Positions 16,001-25,694 are shown, counted from the stretch's first letter. The stretch: 60,412 nt of DNA from Clostridia bacterium (GCA_017432485.1 JAFRJB010000003.1:1-60412); one strand, 5' to 3'. Numbers and translations: made by a program. Notes: generated by a model from the letters alone, not told the origin.

Positions 16001-19000
16001 CTTATTGTAGCCGGAGAAGCTTAAATCCGCAGTCGGCACCGCTTTGGTACTGCCGTCATCGAAGCGGAGTGTCACGGCAATGCCGCTTGTATCCAGCGCT
16101 TCGCCGACCAGGTAGGCGGTTTTGCTCGCAGGCGTCGTGATTTCAATGCCGGTGGCAGTGCGCTCCAATACGGTAATGCCGAAGTTGACGGTCAGCGTTT
16201 TGCCGCCGAAGGTGTAAGCCGCGGTTACGGTTTGGGCGCCTGTCTGCCCCATATTGTAGCCGGAGAGGAAGCACTTACTTGCAACATTCTCGCGGCTGCC
16301 GTCGTTATAAATTGCGCTGATGTTTAAGCCGGTGGTATCCAGCGCTTCGTCTTTATACTGGTTGGCTGTCGGCGCGGAGGTCAACTGCAGGCGCAACAGC
16401 GCTTTGTCGTTGACGCGGATATTGTAGGTGGCGGTTTTGGTGCTCTCGCCATCCGTATAGGTCACGGTCACGGTCTGCTCACCGACGGTATCCATATCGT
16501 AGCCGGAGAAAGTGACTTCACTGCTGACATCGCGCACGCCGTTTTCAAAAGTGGCTTTGACCACAATGCCTCTGGCGGTAAAGCCGGAACCGACAGTAAA
16601 TTCCAAATCGGTCGGCAGGGTTTCTATGGTGATATGGTCTAAAAGATTGTGCACGGTAATGCCGTAAGAGCAGGTTTTGGTGACAGCGTTTTCGGTGTAG
16701 GAAACGCTCACGGTTTGCGCGCCCTTTGCATTCAAATCGTAGCCGGAAAATTCACAGAAATTAGTGACATCCAAACGGCCGCCGGAGTTGTAGACAGCAA
16801 TGACCTTCAAGCCGTCTACATTCAGCTCTTCACCCACCAGGTAATCGGTTTTCGCGGGCGCGGTGTGTAAGATAAGATTGGTCAGCACCAGAGCTTTGAC
16901 TAAAATGTCATAGGTCGCGCTGCGGGTAACACCCTCATAGGTATAGGAAACGTTCACGCTCTGCACACCGGGCGTGCTCATATCATAACCGGAAATAATC
17001 ATATAGTCGGTGACATTTTGGCGGGTGCCGTCGGTAAAGACAGCCGTCAGCTGCAAACCGCTGTCGTTAAAGAAATCGCCGGTATAATACTCGGTCTGCT
17101 CCGCAGGAGACGTGATTTCCACATAGTGGAGTACCAGCGGTTCTTCGGTGACCAGCACTTCATAAGGCAGGGTAACGGTCTTATCAATAAAGGTATAGGA
17201 AATAGTCAGCTGTTGCAGGCCGATATGCGTTTTATCGTAGCCGGTGACCTCAATCTTTTCGGTCACATCCTGCTCGGTCATATCTTCATATACAGCGTAG
17301 ACAACCAAACCGGTCAAGTCCAAATCCTCGCCGATAATGTATTCATCCTTTTGCAGGTGAGAGCGCAGGTAGATATGGTCTACCGGTGAATCCAGCAGCA
17401 CATAGTCTAAGTGATTTGCCACACAGTAGTTGTAAACACAGTTGGCGCTGCTGTCTTCATTGTAGCGGCAGTAGAAGGTCAGCGGCACTTCGCTGTTGGC
17501 GCGGAAAGTGTTGGCGCTAATGGCGGTGCTGTTGCTCTCGACCGTCATTTTGGTGATACGCGGGCTGCGCGCCGCCGTTGCCGCATAGAACAGGTTGTTC
17601 GGCAGCGACTGCACATATTCGCCCACATGCACTTCAAAGGTGCCGGGTCCCTGCCCTGCATTATTGAGCCAAATGTTATTGGCTGTGCCGATGCTGTTGG
17701 TGATTTGAATGGCGTTCCACTCCACAAAGCGCAGGCTGTCAATTTCGCGGAAGGCATTATTGCCGATGGTCGCAACATTTTCGCCGACAATTATCTTGTA
17801 AATGCGCGGCGCATAGGTGTTACTCGAATTATAGAAGCAGTCCTGCGGAATTGCTTGACAGGTAAAGCCGAATTCCACCGTTGTGCCGGTCGACAAATCC
17901 GCGCCCATATAGGCAAAGGTATTGTTGGCTTTGAGGATGCTCAGGTTCGGCGCATTCCAGGTCAGTTTTTCGAGCTTTCTCAAGCCGTAGCACGCCTGCT
18001 TACCGATACTTGTCAGGGAAGAAGGCAGTGTCAATTCCTTGAGCGCCGTGCAGCCGAAGAACGCATTTTCGCCAATCGTTGTGATCTGCTCCGTCATTTT
18101 CACGCTCTTGAGCGTAGTGTTATCTTTAAAGCACTCGTCGCCGATTTTGGTCACGGGGTAATCGCCTAACGACTCGGGAATTAAGGCTTGCGTGTCGGTG
18201 CCGATATATTTGGTTAAAGTGACCTCACCATCGTTTACTTCATACTGCCAGTTGTCGGAGTTGAGAGAGTATTTGACCGTAAATGTCATGGGCGCGCCAT
18301 AGTAGGAAACGGTAAAAGTATTGTCGCCCAAGTGCATTTGCGATGCCGGTATCATATGATCGAAGAAGAAATAGTCAATCTCCTCCCCATAGACCGACTC
18401 TATCGCAAAATCTTCGGTCGTGCCGTTTTTATAGTGCGCGCGCAAAATCATTCCGTTGAGCGAAATGTTGAAAATCTTGGTGCCGTCAAGCGCTTCTTCC
18501 ATATCTTCTTCATAATAAACGGTTTTATCCGGCGGCTGAATCATGGTCAGGCTGTTAACCGGGCTGCCCGTGATATTGATTTTAAATGAGGAATAATTCC
18601 CCATGTAGCTGAAACGCACATCGTTTTCGCCTTCCCACAAGTCGCGAGACGGGTCACAGACCAACCCGCGAATGCCATAGGTGTAGGTACGTGTTTCGCT
18701 CGTGCCGTTGGAGTAATTGACTTTAAATTCAAAGCCTGCCAAAATTAAATCCACATGGTAGGTAGTACCCGAAACATGTGTGGCATCAATATCTTTAATA
18801 TAGGTGTCTTTGCTCGGACCATTGACCAGACTGATGGTCTGGATATAACTACTCATATAAAGCAGCACATTAAAAGTGGCATTGGTCAAAGAAGTGACGG
18901 AATAGCCGATATAATAGGTCTGCCCCGCCTGCAAATCCAAAGTGATTTGGAAATTCTGTGCCGCACCGCCGACATCGGAATAAGCAATCTGCCGCCAATA

Positions 19001-19555
19001 TTCATCAAACACATAGCCCTGCGGGTCGTAGTTACCGGAAGAAAGGTAAATATACTTGCCGGAAGTGGCAGGCGTGATGGAGAAGAATTTGATATTCTTC
19101 GATTTATTGGTCGTCACCGCGGTGGATTGCGAGAGGGTGATAGGGTGAATCGTACCGTCATCCGGCTCAAATTTAACTACTTTAAGCGTATAGGTGCCTT
19201 TGCCGGTTAAAGTAGTCGAGCCGAGATAGTAGGTTGTCCCCGCTGTCATTTCATATGTCACGGCAAAGTTATCACCCTGACCGCCGTCGTCTTGAATATT
19301 TTCGTTTTGCGCTTCGCCTTCCTTCAAGGCAATGTAGCCCAAGGTGTCTAATGAACCTGACGAAGAGAAGATGTAAATGCCGTCTTCTTCCGGAATAAAC
19401 GTGCGCACGTCCCAAGTACCTGCCGAACCGCAGTAAACGCTCACTTCCTGATCCGGATAAATGCGCCCGTTTGCCGCCGCGGCCTGCACCGCGCCAAACG
19501 GCACGATGCTCAACAGCAGCGCAATACATAAAACTAAGGATAATGTCTTTTTCAT
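13004..19555 (-). CDS. Giant secreted protein: LRR, 17 Ig-like repeats, dockerin
   Basis: A 2183-residue protein with a clear signal peptide (MKKTLSLVLCIALLLSIVPF, A-rich cleavage site) and GGGGAGG 5 nt before the ATG. Order: two beta-rich domains like pre-peptidase C-terminal folds (about 30-240), BspA-type leucine-rich repeats (about 460-720), then 17 tandem bacterial Ig-like domains of about 82 residues (Big_3 type; YYGE.LDT.GM, MADGS, SGY, LG.QTVTVSYT) from about 727 to 2117. It ends with a type I dockerin (DVNEDGYIDFADVSI and DADRNGVVNVNDVNL, two calcium-loop repeats). A dockerin implies docking to a cohesin on a scaffoldin or the cell surface; no cohesin gene is in the window. The long Ig-like rod suggests a stalk that holds the LRR/adhesin head away from its anchor (inference). 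Confidence 0.88.
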   Translation of the reverse strand: MKKTLSLVLCIALLLSIVPFGAVQAAAANGRIYPDQEVSVYCGSAGTWDVRTFIPEEDGIYIFSSSGSLDTLGYIALKEGEAQNENIQDDGGQGDNFAVTYEMTAGTTYYLGSTTLTGKGTYTLKVVKFEPDDGTIHPITLSQSTAVTTNKSKNIKFFSITPATSGKYIYLSSGNYDPQGYVFDEYWRQIAYSDVGGAAQNFQITLDLQAGQTYYIGYSVTSLTNATFNVLLYMSSYIQTISLVNGPSKDTYIKDIDATHVSGTTYHVDLILAGFEFKVNYSNGTSETRTYTYGIRGLVCDPSRDLWEGENDVRFSYMGNYSSFKINITGSPVNSLTMIQPPDKTVYYEEDMEEALDGTKIFNISLNGMILRAHYKNGTTEDFAIESVYGEEIDYFFFDHMIPASQMHLGDNTFTVSYYGAPMTFTVKYSLNSDNWQYEVNDGEVTLTKYIGTDTQALIPESLGDYPVTKIGDECFKDNTTLKSVKMTEQITTIGENAFFGCTALKELTLPSSLTSIGKQACYGLRKLEKLTWNAPNLSILKANNTFAYMGADLSTGTTVEFGFTCQAIPQDCFYNSSNTYAPRIYKIIVGENVATIGNNAFREIDSLRFVEWNAIQITNSIGTANNIWLNNAGQGPGTFEVHVGEYVQSLPNNLFYAATAARSPRITKMTVESNSTAISANTFRANSEVPLTFYCRYNEDSSANCVYNYCVANHLDYVLLDSPVDHIYLRSHLQKDEYIIGEDLDLTGLVVYAVYEDMTEQDVTEKIEVTGYDKTHIGLQQLTISYTFIDKTVTLPYEVLVTEEPLVLHYVEITSPAEQTEYYTGDFFNDSGLQLTAVFTDGTRQNVTDYMIISGYDMSTPGVQSVNVSYTYEGVTRSATYDILVKALVLTNLILHTAPAKTDYLVGEELNVDGLKVIAVYNSGGRLDVTNFCEFSGYDLNAKGAQTVSVSYTENAVTKTCSYGITVHNLLDHITIETLPTDLEFTVGSGFTARGIVVKATFENGVRDVSSEVTFSGYDMDTVGEQTVTVTYTDGESTKTATYNIRVNDKALLRLQLTSAPTANQYKDEALDTTGLNISAIYNDGSRENVASKCFLSGYNMGQTGAQTVTAAYTFGGKTLTVNFGITVLERTATGIEITTPASKTAYLVGEALDTSGIAVTLRFDDGSTKAVPTADLSFSGYNKKQAGEQTVTVGYTYKGSSFTATYTVTTTNYEVSIAVTAPTKTAYYYGDALETAGMTVTATMADGSTRALTSGYNLSGYDAHTLGTQTVSVTYPCAVTGAVLRDTFAVTVANFESAIAVSAPSKTDYFYGDNLDISGMTAIVTMADGSRHQAEPGDLQVNGYNPQQLGEQTVAVSYTGAKGDVLSDTFSVTVANFETAVDLTPPTKVTYYYGEALSLTGLSAKAVMADGSERDLTPEEYTLSAFDNTRPGSQTITLNIVGAKGDPISGSFTVNVVNYETTLTVTPPTKTSYFYGEALNTAGMSGTVRWADGSETVLLQEQMRVSGFNPQVLGEQAVTVAYTTVKGGTLQETFSVTVENFETALHITPPEKRDYYYGEGLESAGLSGVLTMADGSEQTAALTDLVVGAFDPLTTGMQTIPVSYVSAKGEVLGDSFTVMVVNYETALAVSAPTKTTYEYGEELDTAGMIAALTWADGSSTEAAPAALTVTGYSATQVGQQSISVSYTNVKGEVLSGSFTVTVTNYETGISVTPPARTEYYLGEELSTAGMVVKATMADGSQKTLSENEITLTGYDKDTLGEQTVTVSYTSSKGTFTDSFTVTVSNFATGLNVIPPTKVVYFYGESLNTSGISATLTSAAGESTPIDPSKLRYSGYNSRKLGEQTITVSFTSETGEVLKDTFVVIVNNYEKSITVTPPTKTDYYYGESLDTAGLGATALMADNSTMEVNPEALIVFGYSSTRLGSQNVSVMYKSAKNTTLSGSFTVTVSNYESALSIVTAPDKTNYYYGEDLDLTGLSANLVMANGATQAAESSALSIAAFNPQRLGRQTVTVNYTNVKGEVLSDTFTVMVSNYPTALTLSGDYPTEFTQGDSFESTGLKALAQYADGSRHDVSTAVTFSGYDMESIGTQTVTVTYSEGDKQVSASYEITVKKYESEKQRADVNEDGYIDFADVSIVIASANYGFNTAQAANARADADRNGVVNVNDVNLLLKAENYGQVVS

Positions 19556-19643
19556 AAGTGCCTCCCCGGGGGTATCTATTCAAAAAAGTTTATTTCGTAG
19601 TAAGCAGAGTATAGTAGACTATCTCAAGTTTATTATAATATAT

Positions 19644-19694
19644 AAAAAAAAGAAATAAAACTCGTTTTTTTAACAAAGTTTTATTTCTTTTTTT
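19644..19694. terminator. Bidirectional terminator
   Basis: AAAGAAATAAAACT and AGTTTTATTTCTTT form a 14-bp stem with A-run and T-run flanks. It lies 22 bp after rlmH on the minus strand, upstream of the Ig-like giant. Confidence 0.75.
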
Positions 19695-19716
19695 GTCATT
19701 TTGCCATAATCGGGCG

Positions 19717-20199
19717 TCATTTATGATATTTCGTTCCCGCGCCAATGGAAAATGCGCGGTAAATCTGCTCCAAAAGCATCACCCGCGCCAGTTGGTGCGG
19801 AAATGTCATTTTGGAAAACGAAAGCGCGCAGTCGCCGCGCTGTTTGACACTTCCGGCCAAGCCAAACGAAGAACCGATGATAAAGACCACCGTGCTCTTG
19901 CCTGCCACACCGAGTTCTGCCATTTGGCGGGCAAGTGTTTCGCTGCTCATTTGCTTGCCCTCAATCTGCAGGCAGTAGGTGTAGGCACCTGCGGGGATTT
20001 CGGCAAGTATTTTTTGCCCCTCTTTTTGCAAGCCCTCTTCTATTTGTGCGGCGGAAGGGTTGTCGGGCAGGCGCACTTCCGCTATCTCTTTGATTTCCAC
20101 TTTGCAAAAAGCATTCAAGCGCTTGAGATATTCCTCAACAGCAGCGCTCCAATAGCGCTCTTTGAGCTTGCCCACACAAATAATTTTGACACGCAGCAC
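19717..20199 (-). CDS. rlmH: 23S rRNA pseudouridine-1915 N3-methyltransferase
   Basis: A 160-residue SPOUT-class methyltransferase of normal RlmH length. Visible family features are KIICVGKLKE at the start, the SAM-knot segment VFIIGSSFGLAGSV and the signature C terminus MTFPHQLARVMLLEQIYRAF...YHK. The start is GTG at 20199 and overlaps the stop codon of the upstream metallo-hydrolase (TAGTG), which indicates translational coupling. RlmH methylates pseudouridine 1915 in helix 69. The walJ-rlmH neighbourhood is also seen in Bacillus-type genomes. Confidence 0.95.
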   Translation of the reverse strand: MLRVKIICVGKLKERYWSAAVEEYLKRLNAFCKVEIKEIAEVRLPDNPSAAQIEEGLQKEGQKILAEIPAGAYTYCLQIEGKQMSSETLARQMAELGVAGKSTVVFIIGSSFGLAGSVKQRGDCALSFSKMTFPHQLARVMLLEQIYRAFSIGAGTKYHK

Positions 20200-20987
20200 T
20201 AAAAAATCACCGCCTTCTTGGTGTTCTCCGGCGGCAGTGCCGCTAAGGTATAATCAAAGTTCTCTTTCATACCGGCAATCTGCAGTGCCGCCTGCGTGGC
20301 GGCAAGGGCAATGTCGGGGGTGTTGTTTTCGCGGCTGATGTGCCCCAAGTATAGGTGCGCCGTACCGCTTTCGATGAGTTTGACCGCCTGGCGGGCGCAA
20401 TCATCGTTGCTCAAGTGCCCTTTGGCGCCGGAAACGCGCATTTTCAGCGGGTAAGGGTAGGGGCCGTTTAAGAGCATGCTCAGTTCGTGGTTGCTCTCGA
20501 GCACCACCAAGTTTGCGCCCTGCATGGCTTCTTTGCTCTCCTCGGTCAAAATGCCCGTATCGGTGCAAATACAAAAACTGCGCTCATCCGCAGTCAAAAC
20601 ACGAAAGCCGCAGGGCTCGAGTGTATCGTGAGAAGTCGGAAACGCGCTGATGCACATATCCTCTATGTACAGCTCCGGCGGCATCTCTTTGACCGGCGTT
20701 TTTTCATCGATAAAGCCTTTTTTGCGCATACCCTTGATGGTTCCCGCCGTAGCGTAGACGGGTACATTGTATTTGGAGGCAAAGACCCGCACGCCGCTTG
20801 CGTGGTCAACATGCTCGTGGGTAATGAGCAGCGCGCCGATGCCGGCAGGGTCAATCTCCCTGCCCTCGAGCGCCTGTGCGATTTGTTTGGCGGTTCTGCC
20901 CGCATCAATTAAGATGCCTCTTTTGCCGTTGCCGACATAGGTGCTGTTGCCGGATGAACCGGAAAACAGCGATAAAAATTGTGCCAT
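20199..20987 (-). CDS. WalJ/YycJ-type metallo-beta-lactamase-fold hydrolase
   Basis: A 262-residue protein with the metal motif THEHVDH (residues 56-62), an N-terminal FLSLFSGSSGNSTYV strand, SHDT, CTDTG and a late LGHIS. This pattern is typical of the YycJ/WalJ family, associated with coordination of cell wall and DNA metabolism in Firmicutes. GAGGAA precedes the ATG. It lies between murA and rlmH; the WalRK kinase pair is not in the window. It overlaps rlmH by one base. Confidence 0.88.
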   Translation of the reverse strand: MAQFLSLFSGSSGNSTYVGNGKRGILIDAGRTAKQIAQALEGREIDPAGIGALLITHEHVDHASGVRVFASKYNVPVYATAGTIKGMRKKGFIDEKTPVKEMPPELYIEDMCISAFPTSHDTLEPCGFRVLTADERSFCICTDTGILTEESKEAMQGANLVVLESNHELSMLLNGPYPYPLKMRVSGAKGHLSNDDCARQAVKLIESGTAHLYLGHISRENNTPDIALAATQAALQIAGMKENFDYTLAALPPENTKKAVIF

Positions 20988-21107
20988 ATTTCCTCACAAT
21001 ATATTGATAGTTGTCAATATGTATTTTCTTTTTTTGTTGAAAATTTTTCGCTTATTTCTGCTGCATACCGCTTTTTACATCGGCGGCGGTCAATATGTTT
21101 TGACAGT

Positions 21108-21139
21108 AAAAAGAGCAGGGCGCTTTTTCGCCCTTGCTC
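21108..21139 (-). terminator. Terminator after murA
   Basis: On the minus strand, GAGCAAGGGCG and GCGCCCTGCTC form a stem followed by TTTTTA, 19 bp past the murA stop codon. Confidence 0.8.
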
Positions 21140-21157
21140 ATTCTCTTCTCTATTGCA

Positions 21158-22450
21158 TTAAGCGTGTAATTCCAGCTCGTCTTCATCGGGATAATAGCGC
21201 TTTTGCATATCGGCACCGATGGCGCGAAATTTTTCGACCACATCTTCGTAGCCGCGCTCAATATGGTAAATGTCTTCAATCTCGGTTTCGCCCTCGGCGG
21301 CAAGCCCCGCGATAATCATCGCTGCGCCCGCGCGCAAATCAGTGGCATTCACACAAGCACCGCGAAGTTTTTCCACGCCTTGAATAACTGCCATTTTCGA
21401 GCCTTCCACGTTGATGTTTGCCCCCAGTTTTGTCAACTGGTTGACATAGCGGAAGCGGCTTTCCCACACACTTTCATTGACAATGCTCGTGCCGCTTGCC
21501 AGTGACAAAAGCGCCACAATCTGCGGCTGCATATCGGTCGGGAAACCGGGGTGCGGCATGGTCTTGACATTGCAGTGGGTCAATTCGCCGAAGCGCCTGA
21601 CGCGCACCTCATCATCGCCCTCTTCAATATCAACACCGCACTCGGCAAGCTTGGCAATAATACTTTCCAAATGCTTGGGGGTGACATTTTTAATTGTCAC
21701 ATCGCCGCCTGCTGCCGCCACGGCAGCCATATAGGTGCCCGCCTCGATTTGGTCGGGAATAACAGAGTATTGGCAGCCGTGAAGCTCCTCAACACCCTTG
21801 ATTTTAATTACATCCGTACCGGCGCCGCGCACATTGGCACCCATGCGGTTTAAGAAGTTGGCAAGGTCAACGATGTGCGGCTCTCTCGCCGCGTTTTCGA
21901 TAATGGTTAAACCGTGCGCTTTCACGGCGGCAAGCATAACATTAATGGTCGCGCCTACACTGACTTCATCCATATAAATGGAAGAGCCGGTCAAACCGCC
22001 TTCGGTGGAAGCCTTAACCATGCCGTTTGCCACATCGACATCCGCGCCCAGGCTCTTAAAGCCCTTTAAATGCAAATTAATCGGTCTGACACCGAAATCG
22101 CAGCCGCCGGGCAGCGACACTTCCGCTTTGCCGAAGGTGCCGAGCATAGCACCGATCAGGTAGTAAGAAGCGCGCAGTCTTTTGGCAACATCATTCGGCA
22201 CAACCTGATAGCCGATGTGTCTTGTATCTATTTGGTAAGTTGTTTTGTCAAGCATCTTGATTTGCGCACCGAGCTGCCCCATAATACCGAGCATAATGCG
22301 CACATCGCGAATGGCGGGAACATTTTCAAGCACCACCACATCTCTTGAGAGCAGGGTGGCAGGCAATAGTGCAACAACGGCGTTTTTTGCACCGCCGATG
22401 GTGACACTGCCATATAATTTATTGCCGCCTTGAATGACTAATTTATCCAT
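21158..22450 (-). CDS. murA: UDP-N-acetylglucosamine 1-carboxyvinyltransferase
   Basis: A 430-residue enolpyruvyl transferase that catalyses the first committed step of peptidoglycan synthesis, moving enolpyruvate from PEP to UDP-GlcNAc. GGAKNAVVALL at the N terminus carries the Lys-Asn pair. The fosfomycin-reactive cysteine is present in PGGCDFGVRPINLH (about residue 116). Length is slightly above the usual 417-425 because of a charged C-terminal tail (KRYYPDEDELELHA). GAGGAG lies 8 nt before the ATG. It has its own promoter and terminator. Confidence 0.96.
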   Translation of the reverse strand: MDKLVIQGGNKLYGSVTIGGAKNAVVALLPATLLSRDVVVLENVPAIRDVRIMLGIMGQLGAQIKMLDKTTYQIDTRHIGYQVVPNDVAKRLRASYYLIGAMLGTFGKAEVSLPGGCDFGVRPINLHLKGFKSLGADVDVANGMVKASTEGGLTGSSIYMDEVSVGATINVMLAAVKAHGLTIIENAAREPHIVDLANFLNRMGANVRGAGTDVIKIKGVEELHGCQYSVIPDQIEAGTYMAAVAAAGGDVTIKNVTPKHLESIIAKLAECGVDIEEGDDEVRVRRFGELTHCNVKTMPHPGFPTDMQPQIVALLSLASGTSIVNESVWESRFRYVNQLTKLGANINVEGSKMAVIQGVEKLRGACVNATDLRAGAAMIIAGLAAEGETEIEDIYHIERGYEDVVEKFRAIGADMQKRYYPDEDELELHA

Positions 22451-22528
22451 GGAGCAGTCTCCTCAAACGAAATCTGTTACTATCATTCGCTAAAAAATCT
22501 CAATCATACTATATTGTTACAAAATATT

Positions 22529-22556
22529 ATTATAAACTTTTTCACAAAATAATCAA
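22529..22556 (-). promoter_or_regulatory. Probable murA promoter
   Basis: On the minus strand, TTGATT (22551-22556) and TATAAT (22529-22534) have a 16-bp spacer in an AT-rich stretch about 80 bp before the murA start. Confidence 0.6.
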
Positions 22557-22596
22557 ACCATTTACGGAAACTGTAATATTTTGTAACAAATCGCAG

Positions 22597-22623
22597 CACG
22601 GCGCCGCAGAAAAACGGGCGCCG
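22597..22623. other. GC-rich hairpin after secA
   Basis: CGGCGCC and GGCGCCG form a 7-bp stem about 20 bp beyond the secA stop codon. A U-run is missing on the minus strand, so it may stabilise mRNA or act as a weak terminator. Confidence 0.45.
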
Positions 22624-22644
22624 ACTGATATAGTTTCCTTTATT

Positions 22645-25416
22645 TTATTGATTTAAGCTTGCCTGCTTATCTTTTTGCATACAGCATTTTTTATATTTTT
22701 TGCCGCTGCCGCAGGGGCAAGGGTCGTTGGGACCGACTTTTTTGCTCTTTTTGACGGGTTTGGCTTTTTCGCTGCCGTCAGTGCCGCCGCTGCTTGCCAT
22801 AGTGGGCTTTGCTACCTGCTTTCTCTGCACCGGTGCTTCCTTGTGCACGCGCAGGGTGAGCATCATTTTAACGGTATCTTCACGGATTGCCGCCGTCATT
22901 TCATCAAACATATCGAAGCCCTCGAGGCGGAATTCCACCACCGGGTCTCTCTGCGCCATCGCGCGCAAGCCGATACCGCGCTTGAGCTCTTCCATCGCAT
23001 CGATATGGTCCATCCAATGCGTGTCAACATTGCGCAGCAGCACCACGCGCTCAAGTTCACGCATTGTTTCGCTGCCGAACTCCTGTTCGCGGCTCTCATA
23101 GAGCTCATGCCCTCTTTCGGTGAGCATTTCAATAATGTCTTCGGTTGTGACGGAAGCCTTTTCACTATCAGTATATTTAAAGTCCTCGTCCTTTGTGAGC
23201 CAACCGATATATTTTTCTTTCAGACCCTGCAAATTCCAATCTGAAACCGGTGTGGACTCATTGCAGAAGAGCTTAACGGTTTCGGCAATGTTTTCATCGA
23301 GCATCGCCATAATGGAGTCTTTCAAATCCTTATCATCGAGCACCTGGTCGCGCTGTTCGTAAATAATCTCTCTTTGCTTGTTCATGACATCGTCATACTG
23401 CAAGACCTGTTTACGAATCGCAAAGTTTCTGCCCTCGACCTTGAGCTGGGCATTTTCGATGGTTTTGGAGAGCATTTTGTTTTCGATGGGCATATCGTCT
23501 TCCACATTGAGCATACCCATGATATTGTCGATACGCTGCCCGCCGAATAAGCGCAGCAAATCGTCTTCCAGCGAAAGGAAAAAGCGGCTTTCACCGGGGT
23601 CGCCCTGTCTGCCGGAACGGCCTCTCAACTGGTTATCAATACGCCTGGACTCGTGGCGCTCCGTGCCGAGAATATATAAACCGCCCGCCGCGCGCACCTG
23701 GTCGGCTTCTTCTTTGATTTCCGCTTTATAACTGTCCTCAAGTTCTCTGGCGCGGTTTCTGGCGGCGATGATTTCTTCATCATCGGTTTCAAAATAGGAG
23801 AACGCATCCGCAATCATTTCCGGCTCGAAGCCCTCTTTTGCCATCTGGCTCTTGGCAAGGAATTCGGCGTTACCGCCGAGCATAATATCGGTACCACGAC
23901 CCGCCATGTTGGTGGCGATGGTGACCGCACCGTATTTACCTGCCTGCGCTACAATCGCGGCTTCTCTCTCGTGCTGCTTTGCGTTGAGCACTTCGTGCTT
24001 AATTTTTGCTTTTTTGAGGTATTTGGAAATCAGTTCACTCTTTTCGATGCTGATCGTACCCACCAATACCGGCTGCCCTTTTTCATGGCAGGCTTTAATC
24101 TGCTCAACGACCGCGTTAAACTTCGCCTGCTCGGTTCTGTAAATCACATCGGGCTGGTCCTTACGAATAACCGGCTTGTTGGTCGGGGTTTCAATCGCAT
24201 CCAAGGAGTAAATTTCCTGGAATTCTTCGCTCTCGGTCAGCGCCGTACCGGTCATACCGGAAAGCTTTTCATACAGGCGGAAATAGTTTTGGAAGGTGAT
24301 GGTCGCCAGGGTTTTGGACTCGTTGCGAATGGCCACGCCTTCTTTGGCTTCAATCGCCTGGTGCAGACCTTCGTTATAGCGCCTGCCGAGCATAATACGA
24401 CCGGTGAATTCATCGACAATGAGCACCTCGCCGTCTTTGACCACGTAGTCAATATCGCGGGTCATCACGCCGTTGGCTTTAATCGCCTGGTCAATGTGGT
24501 GCGCCAAGGTCAAATTGTCGGAATCCATCAGGTTTTCAACGCCGAAATGTGCCTCTGCCTTTGCCACACCGCGGCGGGTAAGAGTAGCGGTTTTTGCCTT
24601 TTCATCGACAATGTAATCCGCTTCTTCATAGATATCGTCGTTATCTTCTTTTTCCGCCATTTCCTTGACCTTGATTTTATGCAAAGTCTTGGCAAAACGG
24701 TCGGCATCTTCGTAAAGAGAGCTGGAGTCTTCACCCCTGCCCGAAATAATCAGGGGGGTTCTCGCCTCATCTATCAAAATGGAGTCGACTTCGTCGACAA
24801 TGCCGTAAACGTGCCCTTTTTGCTGCACCTTGTTGGCTTTGTGCACCACCATATTGTCGCGCAGGTAGTCAAAGCCCATTTCGTTGTTGGTGCCGTAGGT
24901 AATGTCGCATTCATATGCCTGCCGCCTTTCGGCATCATCTTTTTCATGAATAATTAAGCCGACGGTTAAGCCGAGCCAGGTGTAGAGCTTGCCCATCCAT
25001 TCGGAGTCACGGCGCGCTAAGTAATCGTTGACCGTTACAATGTGCACACCTCTGCCGGTTAAGCCGTTGAGGTAGGCAGGAAGTGTCGCCACAAGGGTTT
25101 TACCTTCACCGGTTTTCATTTCGGCAATTCTGCCCTGGTGCAAAATGATACCGCCGATGACCTGCACTTCAAAGTGCTTCATGCCGAGCACGCGCCACGC
25201 CGCTTCGCGGCACACCGCAAAGGCATCCGGCAAAATATCATCGAGCGTTTCGCCCGCTGCCAAGCGCTCTTTTAAGGCGGGAGTCTGCGCTTTGAGCTCG
25301 CTGTCGCTCATCGCCGCATACTTGTCTTCAAGCGCCATAACCTTATTGGAAATCGGTTTAATTCTCTTAACTTCCTTCTCGGAATAGTTACCGAATATTT
25401 TTTCTAAAAATGACAT
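22645..25416 (-). CDS. secA: Protein translocase ATPase SecA
   Basis: A 923-residue motor that drives preproteins through SecYEG. Seen: Walker [12 protein letters not shown] (about residue 105), the DEVDS helicase box (about 209), the second nucleotide fold with [10 protein letters not shown], and the C-terminal zinc finger [13 protein letters not shown], which usually recruits partners. Length is typical for a Firmicutes SecA. AAAGAGG lies 7 nt before the ATG. No accessory SecA2/SecY2 genes are nearby, so this is probably the housekeeping copy and the likely export route for the large secreted proteins here. Confidence 0.97.
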   Translation of the reverse strand: MSFLEKIFGNYSEKEVKRIKPISNKVMALEDKYAAMSDSELKAQTPALKERLAAGETLDDILPDAFAVCREAAWRVLGMKHFEVQVIGGIILHQGRIAEMKTGEGKTLVATLPAYLNGLTGRGVHIVTVNDYLARRDSEWMGKLYTWLGLTVGLIIHEKDDAERRQAYECDITYGTNNEMGFDYLRDNMVVHKANKVQQKGHVYGIVDEVDSILIDEARTPLIISGRGEDSSSLYEDADRFAKTLHKIKVKEMAEKEDNDDIYEEADYIVDEKAKTATLTRRGVAKAEAHFGVENLMDSDNLTLAHHIDQAIKANGVMTRDIDYVVKDGEVLIVDEFTGRIMLGRRYNEGLHQAIEAKEGVAIRNESKTLATITFQNYFRLYEKLSGMTGTALTESEEFQEIYSLDAIETPTNKPVIRKDQPDVIYRTEQAKFNAVVEQIKACHEKGQPVLVGTISIEKSELISKYLKKAKIKHEVLNAKQHEREAAIVAQAGKYGAVTIATNMAGRGTDIMLGGNAEFLAKSQMAKEGFEPEMIADAFSYFETDDEEIIAARNRARELEDSYKAEIKEEADQVRAAGGLYILGTERHESRRIDNQLRGRSGRQGDPGESRFFLSLEDDLLRLFGGQRIDNIMGMLNVEDDMPIENKMLSKTIENAQLKVEGRNFAIRKQVLQYDDVMNKQREIIYEQRDQVLDDKDLKDSIMAMLDENIAETVKLFCNESTPVSDWNLQGLKEKYIGWLTKDEDFKYTDSEKASVTTEDIIEMLTERGHELYESREQEFGSETMRELERVVLLRNVDTHWMDHIDAMEELKRGIGLRAMAQRDPVVEFRLEGFDMFDEMTAAIREDTVKMMLTLRVHKEAPVQRKQVAKPTMASSGGTDGSEKAKPVKKSKKVGPNDPCPCGSGKKYKKCCMQKDKQASLNQ

Positions 25417-25455
25417 TGTATTACCTCTTTAAAGATTTTTCGCAATATTTAAGAC

Positions 25456-25484
25456 AGTATATCATAAGTGGTAAAAAATAACAA
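25456..25484 (-). promoter_or_regulatory. Probable secA promoter
   Basis: On the minus strand, TTGTTA (25479-25484), a 17-bp spacer and TATACT (25456-25461), 40 bp upstream of the secA start codon. Confidence 0.65.
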
Positions 25485-25581
25485 CACTATTGAAAAATAA
25501 TTCATAATATGTTTAAATATTTATAAATCAATTTGTTTTCACTATCCATTATAACTCTTGAATTATATGCGTGTTTTGCAT

Positions 25582-25694
25582 TTTTCTACCCCTCAGTCGC
25601 GCCAATCGCGCGCCGGCCTCCTGACAGGAGCCCGTACCCTCTGTCACTTCGTGACATCTCCCTGCACTGCAGGGAGTCACCCTCTTCAAGGGGC
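25582..25694. repeat. Palindrome-rich repeat H5 with 33-bp repeat copy B
   Basis: The block opens with the inverted copy of the 33-bp repeat at 216-248 (25582-25614) and continues with different palindromes in close succession: CTCCTGACAGGAG (25618-25630), TGTCACTTCGTGACA (25641-25655) and CTCCCTGCACTGCAGGGAG (25658-25676). Short ACCCT/TCACCCT words separate them. The remaining 25695-25837 holds no gene apart from the deaminase ribosome site. Confidence 0.75.

Noticed and set aside
20999..21027. Operator for the metallo-hydrolase gene (ATATTGA/TCAATAT inverted repeat)
   Set aside because: The 7-bp arms lie in AT-rich DNA just before the start codon and no promoter of good spacing matches; chance is likely.
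23971..24957. 328-codon plus-strand open frame opposite secA
   Set aside because: secA is unambiguous on the other strand; the antisense product has no recognisable features.
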